Shown piece after piece: positions 35,062-42,324 of a DNA stretch of 64,000 nt. The stretch covers positions 1,612,001 to 1,676,000 of the forward strand of contig NZ_CP195121.1 of assembly GCF_052057775.1 (NCBI RefSeq), in the 5' to 3' direction. Numbering within the stretch: the first letter of the stretch is position 1; each line of letters opens with the position of its first letter. A program made the position numbers and the translations under genes. The notes beneath the pieces are model-generated. The model did no database searches. It was not told the DNA's origin and saw only the letters and a program-made list of their open reading frames with translations. This stretch comes from Methanococcoides sp052057775 (GTDB lineage Archaea > Halobacteriota > Methanosarcinia > Methanosarcinales > Methanosarcinaceae).

Positions 35062-35390
35062 GTCAACCATTTCCATTGGTGTTGGTGCAAGGTTTTACTC
35101 ATATCCGGAACTGTAACTCAGATATCTGTTGATTTATTTTATATATCGTTCATGATCGTTGGATCGATCGCTCTATTGAGTATCTATTCCTATTCAAAAA
35201 TGGAAAAGGTATCCTTCTGCAGATGTTCCTGTTGAGTCCCTTGTAAGATTTCTTTTAGGATTGTACCTTAAATGTTTCAATAAAAGTAGGTACTATATGC
35301 TTTTTTTCCGGCTTTTTTGTAAGAAATGATAATATCTCAATAATACACATTCCGGCCGCTCCTTCTTCAAATGGAATTTTGAAGCAGACG
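35062..35390 (+). pseudogene. Decayed copy of the APC permease gene at 9693
   Basis: The DNA aligns with two parts of the intact permease gene. 35062-35255 matches about 9730-9940, including GGATCGATCGCTCTATTGAG and GGTATCCTTCTGCAG. 35270-35390 matches about 10155-10285, including TTTCAATAAAAGTAGGTA and GATAATATCTCAATA. Some 200 nt between are deleted and the frame is broken. No gene is supported from 35391 to 35853, which is AT-rich. Confidence 0.7.
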
Positions 35391-35853
35391 CTTGAAAAAG
35401 TAAAAAAAAGTTTTAATACTGATCTACAAAATGGAAGGGCATTTTTGAACTTGAAAGACTTAACGGAGTGACCAAATCTCAATAAAGTTTTGAGTATCAT
35501 TTCCTCTATTCTTTTACTTTTTTGTGCAATGTCACACAACTTTAACGCTTTAGTTTTACTTTTTTATCTTGTTTGTTATGTTACTTAAATGGCTTCTTGA
35601 TTGTGCAAATTGTCTGCAATCTCCTAGATTGCATCTTTTTCTTGTATACATCTCAGAATTACGGTTTATTTTTGGATGTGATGTCGGCAAAAATCTGACT
35701 ATTCTTTCTTTTAAATTTTAACTTCATTTCTAGAAGTGACCAAAACAATCAAATTATTTTTGGCTTGAATAATATTAATTTCTAATTATCATGGATATTG
35801 ATAACAAAAATATATAGGTTACATTAGTTAACAATCTTTATAAGGTGATTATC

Positions 35854-36153
35854 TTGAAAAAGATTTTGAAGGCTATTGAAGCTATGGTGGAGTCTGAAGA
35901 CAGGATTACCGATTTACATGCACTTCAGGAAACTTTCTTTTTTAAATATGGCAAATATTTGTGGTCAATACAAAAAGAACTGGGTGAATATTACCTGATC
36001 TATTATGTAAAACAAAATGACGTAAAAGCTGTTATGGATGCCATTAAATTCCTGCCAAATGATCCCGGACCATATATTACATACAATTCAAAGGATTATA
36101 GGGAATATATTCATCCTGAAAAAGGAGATTATTTGGATCATTATATAACATAA
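35854..36153 (+). CDS. Hypothetical protein
   Basis: A 99-residue cytoplasmic protein starting at TTG 35854 with AAGGTGAT 4 nt upstream; GTG 35845 lies within that ribosome site and is less likely. The sequence is mostly helical (LKKILKAIEAMVESEDRI, then EETFFFKYGKYLW-like) and ends in an aromatic-rich tail with EYIHPEKGDYLDHYIT. No family is recognised. It stands alone. Base use resembles its neighbours. Confidence 0.5.
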   Translation: MKKILKAIEAMVESEDRITDLHALQETFFFKYGKYLWSIQKELGEYYLIYYVKQNDVKAVMDAIKFLPNDPGPYITYNSKDYREYIHPEKGDYLDHYIT

Positions 36154-36469
36154 CTAAAGAGAAGTTGTATGATATTAATAACGTCTTAGATGATTTCATA
36201 AATGGATACTGATTATTTGAGCTCTTCGACTCCCATAGCAGCAAAAATCAGCGTAGTATCGGGATCGATAGTGTGAGTTCTACAGAGAGCTATCACAACT
36301 ATTGATCTATTTATCTTTATAGCGCTGTTACGGGATACGCATATGTATACTAAAAAGAACGAATTTCTTGCGAGTTATTTTAGGAGATCTTTCAGATAGC
36401 TCTAATTCATGAGGGCCAAATTCATTCAGGACTTACTTCGCCCCTTAAGATCATTTTAACCAAATTCTT

Positions 36470-36560
36470 CTTAAGATCTCTCCCAAATCTCCAATTCTTC
36501 CCCAATATGAGCATTGAGAGTAAAAGGATTATCGGATCCATTGTTCTGTTTGATATGATC
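36470..36560 (+). repeat. Dispersed repeat, copy 5
   Basis: Contains GAGCATTGAGAGTAAAAGG and CATTGTTCTGTTTGATATG, matching the cores of copies at 3955 and 5530. The rest of 36154-36645 holds no supported gene. Confidence 0.35.
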
Positions 36561-36645
36561 AAGGGATCATATGTACTTATTTGCTAAACAAAAAAAGACT
36601 TAAAGAAATAAAAAGATATTATTTCAGACTTCCCACGATCGTAGA

Positions 36646-37152
36646 TCATCTTATAATAGATCCGCCTGAGCTCATTTTTTCGAAATATTGCTGGTGGTAT
36701 TCCTTTGCCCTGAAAAATCTTGAAGCCGGACGTATCTCGGTGATTATGGGCTTCTTGAATTTACCGGAACTTTCGATCTCTCTTCTTGAAAGTGTTGCAA
36801 GAGATCTCTGCTTATCGCTATGATAAAAAATGACTGAGCGACATTGATCTGCTACCTTTTCCTCTTTCTCAGCGGGGGCCGTGGGGTTATGCAGTTCCCA
36901 GAACAATTCCAGGAGCTTTTCATAAGGCACAACTTTTGGATCATAAACGATCTGGACAACTTCTATGTGACCGGCGTCTACCTCGCTTACTTCTTCATAT
37001 GTGGGATAGTCAGTTTTTCCTCCCATGTAGCCTACTGCGGTCGCAGCAACACCCTGAACCTTACGAAAGATAGCTTCTGCTATCCAGAAGCTCCCTGCAG
37101 CAAAAGTAGCGATCTCATATCCCTCGATCCTTAGCATCTCCGGAAGTTCCAT
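36646..37152 (-). CDS. MsrA-like protein with catalytic Cys replaced by Ser
   Basis: The 168-residue protein follows peptide-methionine-(S)-S-oxide reductase A end to end: ATFAAGSFWIAEAIFRKVQGV, AVGYMGG, TYEEVSEVDAGHIEVVQIVYDP, RSVIFYHSDKQ and EYHQQYFEK. The catalytic motif is normally GCFW; here it is GSFW, with codon AGC for Ser 21. The segment before RSVIFYH is also unusual (VADQCRS for a usual xGxQYRS). Without the cysteine it cannot do the standard sulfoxide reduction, so it is inactive, altered in function, or decaying. The frame is otherwise open. Confidence 0.8.
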   Translation of the reverse strand: MELPEMLRIEGYEIATFAAGSFWIAEAIFRKVQGVAATAVGYMGGKTDYPTYEEVSEVDAGHIEVVQIVYDPKVVPYEKLLELFWELHNPTAPAEKEEKVADQCRSVIFYHSDKQRSLATLSRREIESSGKFKKPIITEIRPASRFFRAKEYHQQYFEKMSSGGSIIR

Positions 37153-37202
37153 TGTACCATCGCTAAATGCAATTCCTCCTATTTTTCAGATTGGTGTATC
37201 AT

Positions 37203-37415
37203 TCATGATCCATTTTGAGTCCTTAGTTTACAATTGAGTTCTTGAAAGTAATAAATATTGGTTTCCTTGTCAATGTGAATACAACCATCAGCATGAACCA
37301 GTTCTCTTTCAGGGATCATACCTTCTCCCTTGAAATTATGTTCTAAATATTCTAAATACTGCCAATTGTCCTGTTTGATGTATTTGGAGTTTGGTGGATT
37401 TGGAGCTGCTAGCTT
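37203..37415 (-). pseudogene. Unidentified open frame without a start
   Basis: The minus strand keeps an open frame reading APNPPNSKYIKQDNWQYLEY, EGMIPERELVHADGCIHIDK and ending in FQELNCKLRTQNGS. The composition looks like real protein but there is no start codon and a stop lies just before it. It is probably the end of a lost gene. Family not recognised. No gene is supported in the rest of 37153-37493. Confidence 0.25.
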
Positions 37416-37493
37416 GAAATAACATCATCAGTTTAAATTTTGGGAATATGTCTAAATAGTAATAGATCTTAATACATAATTGGAGTGGGTGCT

Positions 37494-38231
37494 ATGCAAG
37501 AAACATCTAACAATAAATTATACTACGTCCTTCTCGCATTATCGATTGCTGTGGTCCTATTAGCAGCTGTTATATATGCCGTTCCGTTCATAAGCTCCGA
37601 TCAGAGTACAGAAAGTACTATTTTCATAACAGGAGATGCACAAACTAATGTGGTTCCTGATACTGCTTCATTGAGCATAGGTGTTGTTGTACAGGCGCCG
37701 ACCGCAAAGGAAGCCTCAGATGAGAATGCTGTACTTATGGACGCTGTCATAAAGGAACTCAGGGATCTTGGTTTGGAGGATAATGAGATCAAAACATCCT
37801 ACGTTTCAGTCTATCCGGTCTATAGCTACGATGGTAAACCAGCAATTGAAGCCTATTCTGCATCCAACAATGTGCAGGTTACCACAAAAAGCCTGGATAA
37901 ACTGGGAGATATTATTGACAGGTCAACAGCCGCAGGTGCCAACCAGATCGGCGGTGTCTCTTTCACTGTATCTGATGAAAAGCAAAATGAGCTTCGTGAT
38001 GAGCTACTCACAGCAGCTGTGAATGATGCATCCTCAAAGGCCACTCAGCTTGCAGACAGCCTGGGTGTAAAGATCGTGGGTGTGCAATCATCATCCATAA
38101 ATGAGGGTCAGGCATATCCGGTATATTATGAAGTCCCTGCAATGGCTGAAGAGGCAATAGCAAGTACGCCAATTGAACCTGGTGAGAACACTGTATCCCT
38201 GTCGGTTCAGGTGACGTACATCGTCAGGTGA
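37494..38231 (+). CDS. SIMPL-domain protein (DUF541)
   Basis: The 245-residue protein has an N-terminal membrane helix (LLALSIAVVLLAAVIYAVPF after the first ten residues) and one SIMPL domain outside: ITGDAQTNVVPDTASLSIGV, then VYSYDGKPAIEAYSASNNVQ and ARSKATQLADSLGV-like helices. Members are periplasmic or surface proteins of unclear function, sometimes linked to oxidative stress. ATG 37494 has GGAGTGGG upstream; the GTG at 37485 lies inside that site. Single gene followed by stem-loops. Confidence 0.85.
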   Translation: MQETSNNKLYYVLLALSIAVVLLAAVIYAVPFISSDQSTESTIFITGDAQTNVVPDTASLSIGVVVQAPTAKEASDENAVLMDAVIKELRDLGLEDNEIKTSYVSVYPVYSYDGKPAIEAYSASNNVQVTTKSLDKLGDIIDRSTAAGANQIGGVSFTVSDEKQNELRDELLTAAVNDASSKATQLADSLGVKIVGVQSSSINEGQAYPVYYEVPAMAEEAIASTPIEPGENTVSLSVQVTYIVR

Positions 38232-38318
38232 AGATCGAATTTTGCTGCATGGTGAGTTTTAGCTATCCATGATTTTAACATGGCCGGATGGCCAGGTGCG
38301 ATCGTGTGACTGCACTTT

Positions 38319-38364
38319 CCCGGGAGAGCTGCTAATTGAGGTTCAGTTGATAGCTCTCCGGGGG
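38319..38364 (+). terminator. Stem-loop after the SIMPL gene
   Basis: GGAGAGCT (38323-38330) pairs with AGCTCTCC (38352-38359), extended by C/G pairs, followed by a T-rich stretch. A small TGGCC-GGAT-GGCCA hairpin lies before it at 38281-38294. A terminator role is plausible. Nothing else is seen up to 38620. Confidence 0.4.
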
Positions 38365-38620
38365 TGATATTTCTCTTTATTATTTCTGGTCGATGTCTAT
38401 AGCTTAGACCTTTACACTTATTATCTTTGCAGCCTGATTTGCAAAGCTTCCACAACTGCAACCAAAATAAGTTATATTTTCTATCTTATAATTCAAACCC
38501 GGCTTTTGAAGGGTCCTGTCCGGTTCAAAAAGCACTGCCATACATCTTCATCAGGCATCCGGCTTTCTCTGAATTTCATATTCCATTCCTTTGGTCTTTC
38601 TATAAGAGATCATAGGGTTT

Positions 38621-39031
38621 TCAAATTTCTTTGAAAACCTTTGCAAGAGATTCCCCACGAACATGGATAGAAAACTCTGAGAAGTAGCCAAAGGGTGTTG
38701 TATGAACCTTTATTCCCTTATTTTCTAATTTTTCTTTAATTTCTGAAATAACCCCGGCTGCAAATTCAGGGGAAGAGGTACTTGATGAGAGGTGTGCAAA
38801 GGAATGCAGGACTATTTTTTCTTTGTTTACTTTATTAAGATACCACTTGAATGTTTTAACTGCATTTTTCACGATCTTGCTTGTTCTCTCTTCGTCCTCA
38901 AGTTCAACATGTATGAAAATAACAGCGGTATTTTCTATTTTCTCTTCTTTTTCCACGTCTTCAACGTTTTCTAGGGTCTTGCTGAAAGTGTCAAACCAAA
39001 AATATTCTGCATCGAACATTAACATCTTCAT
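38621..39031 (-). CDS. Free-standing threonyl-tRNA synthetase editing domain
   Basis: The 136-residue protein matches the archaeal-type N-terminal editing domain of threonyl-tRNA synthetase: MLMFDAEYFWF at the start, VIFIHVE, a helix with IVKNAVKTFKWYL, IVLHSFAHLSSSTSSPE and a final FGYFSEFSIHVRGE. The established function of this domain is removal of serine from Ser-tRNA(Thr), related to D-aminoacyl-tRNA deacylases. No catalytic synthetase follows, so it would act in trans or serve another role. ATG 39031 gives the usual MxxLxFDAxYF start; an upstream TTG would add seven residues. Confidence 0.75.
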   Translation of the reverse strand: MKMLMFDAEYFWFDTFSKTLENVEDVEKEEKIENTAVIFIHVELEDEERTSKIVKNAVKTFKWYLNKVNKEKIVLHSFAHLSSSTSSPEFAAGVISEIKEKLENKGIKVHTTPFGYFSEFSIHVRGESLAKVFKEI

Positions 39032-39354
39032 AATTGATTCATCCTTTACCAAAAGTCAGGTGTCGTGTACCATATGTTCTGTCCATCATCGGGATATATT
39101 GATGTATTGTATTATATCAGGATCTATTGAGGCAAAATGCAGGAAATGTTCTTTTTATAGAATAGAAGTAAATCAGCACCCATTAAAATTATTCTCTGGT
39201 AAGATGAGTGTCTGCTTTTTTTATGATATCTATAGCTACCTTTTCTTTCTGGATATGAGTATCTCATAAAAAGGCTAAGATCCGCGTAGGATGTTGATAA
39301 GTTCTTTTTCTTTCAGCACAAGATCCTTATTATCAATTCCATCACTGGCATATA

Positions 39355-39946
39355 TTACTGTTTTTTCGATAGCAGGAACATGGAGAACATTTCAAGTTCT
39401 TCGAAAGGGATCTGCATTTCCTGCAGCGACTCCCTGGTGTGGAATTCCAAAGCCTCCTGTTCATAGGATTCGACAGTATTCTTCCATTCCATTATTTTTT
39501 CAGCTTTTTCATCTTCAGAAATTCCTGTTTTTGAAATTGTGTTCATTGCCCAGGATGCCAGGTCTTTGATCACCTCAAAGCCCACAGGACATGGCTGCAA
39601 TCCCAGTGATGTTCCTGAACTGTTCACTTTGAAAGGATACATGCCACAAACAGTTGGTCTTTTTACATGGATATCGCATCTGTTGACACGATCAAGAAAA
39701 GGACACGGGGTGTCCATTGTATAAAGAGATGGTATTATATCATCACTTTTGATACCTTTCGTTCTCTCATTATAGTTTTCTTTCAGGAAGTTGAACTCAT
39801 CTTCGAATATGTGGATCCTTCCATTACTGCAACATTCTGCATTACAGCTATCAGGGCATTCATAGTATTGCAGGATATTCTGCACTACGCTATAGCGAAT
39901 AGCTTTCTTTACCATCATAACAGAGTTCAATATCCTCAAGCTCCAT
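39355..39946 (-). CDS. YkgJ-type cysteine-cluster protein, probable N-terminal frameshift
   Basis: The main frame (about 180 residues) has the YkgJ (CxxCxxxCC) pattern: CPDSCNAECCSNG near the start, then TPCPFLDRVNRCDIHVKRPTVCGMYPF, and a helical C-terminus. These proteins bind metal or Fe-S; function unclear. The best start signal, ATG 39946, opens another frame reading MELEDIELCYDGKESYSL, a typical family start, and then hits TAG. A one- or two-base shift near 39890-39895 would join both. A short extra frame after the stop (39297-39355) reads TVIYASDGIDNKDLVLKEKE and may be an unrelated remnant. Confidence 0.6.
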
Positions 39947-41009
39947 TTTTAGAAATTATTTTATTTATTGAGAAGTAGGAATGAAGCCAATAACGAAATA
40001 ACACGTATATATGGGCTTTGCTTTGTTATGAATGGATATAATCACTTTTTTGCTTTTATTCTCGATAATTATATGAGCTTTATTTTTAAGAAGAAATTAG
40101 AATCTATAAATCAGGTTAAAATTGTCTAATTTCTATTTTTTAAAATATAGAACTATAAATTATCAAAAAGATCAATTTTAAACTAATATTTATTGATTTA
40201 TATCTTTTCTATCCAATTAGAATATATTTTTCACTTATGGATAAATAGAAAGTTAATATTATTCAAAATAAGGTCTTAATTAGTTTTTATATTTCAAGAA
40301 ATTAAATTATGATCTTTCTCTATATTCTAAGGTTTATTTTGCTTTTAATTTCTTTTTTCTGAATATTATTATCTTTTTAATCGATTAAGAGGTTTAAATT
40401 CTATAAATTTGACAAATATAGTTATTCCATCTCTTATTTTCAGTTTAATTTTGTTAAATCTATAATATTTTATTTAATAATACAATACTTTATTTTAATT
40501 TATAAATCCTTATTTTATTTCATTAGCCATTGATACTCCTTTTTAACTTTTAATTTTTAATGTTATTACAAGTTTTAAAATGTACAAGGAATCTGAAAAA
40601 ATATTTCGTCTGAAATTGTCTGTTTCCTGTGGGAATGATTTTTTCGAATGGTGGATCCATCTCTGGTATGCATCTCGAATTTTCGGAATTCTGAAATCCC
40701 ACACTATAACTTATTGAAAAATTATGCCATGTATTAGGTAATTTGAATAAATATATTAGTGTCTTATAAGATACTGTATCATAAAGGGAGTTTATCTGAA
40801 TAAGGCAGTGATCTCCTATAGTAACATCAGTCTTTGTGGATAAGTGCATCCCGGATCGATCTATGTTATGTACGTAATGGACGTTGAAGGTTACGAACTA
40901 TAATGTGTATTTTAATAAGTTCTTTATACAAGGAGACAATGAATTATTTTTATAAATAAGATCTCTGTATAAAAGGTGGAGAACGACATGTGTGAATGGT
41001 GGGATAACA
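39947..41009. other. Long AT-rich intergenic region
   Basis: About 1 kb with no supported gene. The stretch 40070-40550 is extremely AT-rich with T and A runs and no clear repeats. Towards 40920-41008 there are TATA-like boxes and the GGTGGGATAACA ribosome site of the next gene. A minus-strand open frame at 40550-40849 is not convincing. Confidence 0.4.
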
Positions 41010-42041
41010 ATGTCTGAAATAATAGTGAGGGAGTTGAAAAAGGATGAACTTCATTTATGGGATGATGTTGTAGACCAATCGCCTCAGGGAACAATAGTTC
41101 ATAAGATCGAATGGTTAAAAATTATTGAAAAACACACAAATTCAGAATTGCATTTATTAGCTGGTTGTTTAGGTAATGAGATCATTGCAGCTATTCCCTT
41201 ATTTTCTAAAAAAAAGTATTTTTTCAACAGTTTATCTTCTCCAATTAATAATGCAATGGTTCAGCATTTGGGTCCTATATTCCCGAACTTTGATACCCTT
41301 AAGCAGGATAAAAAAGAATATTATTTTAGAGAATTTGTCCTTAAATTGGATCATTATATCAATTCCAGTAACAGATTTGGGTTAATACAAATAGAAACAT
41401 CTCCAAATCTGATCGATGCACGACCTTTCCTGTGGAATAAGTATGAAGTTATCCCCAAATATAATTTTATAAAAAATATTGAAGATCTGGACACTGTATG
41501 GAATGACTTTAAAAAACAGATTCGAAAAAATATATTGAACTGTGAAAAAAAGGGTATTGAAGTCTATGAAGGTGATTCTGGTGATTATGATTTCATAATT
41601 GGATCACTTGAAAGACGTTTAAATGAACAGGAAGTTGAGCTCTCAACATCAAAAGATTATTTTCTTGACCTGTATAAAGAATATCATCCAGCCAACTTGA
41701 AGATCTTTATGGCAAAGTATGAAGAAGGCCCGGTTACAGGAATAGTCACAACTGCATATAAGGATAAAATTTCAATATGGCTTGGTGCTACCAGAATTGA
41801 TGAAAAAGGAATTTACCCTGTTGATTTGGTCCAGTGGAAAATAATTGAATGGGGTCACAAAATGGGATATAAATATTGTGAGATACAGGGTGCAAATATG
41901 CCTTCAATTAGTTATTTTAAGTCAAGGTATAACTTTGATTTAGAGATCTATTATAGTATAAAAAAGACCAATAAGATAGCAAAGCTGGCATTACAGATGA
42001 AAAAAGTTTATGGCAAGGTCGTAGAATATGTAGGTCGATAA
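41010..42041 (+). CDS. FemAB/GNAT-type acyltransferase-like protein
   Basis: The 343-residue protein resembles the FemAB-like (Acetyltransf_6) group with two GNAT folds: WDDVVDQSPQGTIVHKIEWL at the start, an RKNILNCEKKGIEVYEGD linker-like stretch in the middle, and the second domain with GIVTTAYKDKISIWLGAT, LVQWKIIEWGHKMGYKYCEI. Such proteins add aminoacyl groups to envelope polymers or glycans; the acceptor in an archaeon is unknown, perhaps a surface polysaccharide. The start is fixed by GGTGGG, 6 nt before ATG 41010. It stands just upstream of surface-protein genes. Confidence 0.7.
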   Translation: MSEIIVRELKKDELHLWDDVVDQSPQGTIVHKIEWLKIIEKHTNSELHLLAGCLGNEIIAAIPLFSKKKYFFNSLSSPINNAMVQHLGPIFPNFDTLKQDKKEYYFREFVLKLDHYINSSNRFGLIQIETSPNLIDARPFLWNKYEVIPKYNFIKNIEDLDTVWNDFKKQIRKNILNCEKKGIEVYEGDSGDYDFIIGSLERRLNEQEVELSTSKDYFLDLYKEYHPANLKIFMAKYEEGPVTGIVTTAYKDKISIWLGATRIDEKGIYPVDLVQWKIIEWGHKMGYKYCEIQGANMPSISYFKSRYNFDLEIYYSIKKTNKIAKLALQMKKVYGKVVEYVGR

Positions 42042-42269
42042 TACAGTTCTCCTCAATATCATCGGCAATTTGATATTGTTGTCTGTAGTCATTGAGAACT
42101 ACCAATAAAAATCTCAGTTCTCAATTTAGAATAACTGATCCATCTGAATATGATATATCCAACGATCTAAAAAATCCGGCGTTTAACATTTTTTGATCAA
42201 AATATGAGGATTTTCTTTTATTTTGTTTTTTGATCAGCAGATGATTTCTCACTGATCCATAGAGAATCA

Positions 42270-42324
42270 AATAGAGATATTTATTAAGTTCTAGTTCTAT
42301 TGTATATTAGGGGGAATTATTCAA
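42270..42324 (+). promoter_or_regulatory. Promoter/leader of the large beta-helix gene
   Basis: TATTTATTAAG (about 42277) and GGGGGAATTATTC before the ATG are shared with 45310-45362 in front of the paralogue, where ATTTATTAATT and GGGGGAATTATTC occur at the same spacing. The two genes probably share regulation. Confidence 0.45.

Noticed and set aside
40070..40550. Very AT-rich stretch as a possible replication origin.
   Set aside because: No origin-box repeats and no Orc1/Cdc6 gene nearby; AT-richness alone is not enough.
40550..40849. A 99-codon open frame on the minus strand in the AT-rich gap.
   Set aside because: No ribosome site, composition typical of random AT-rich sequence, and no recognisable motif beyond a vague acetyltransferase-like start.
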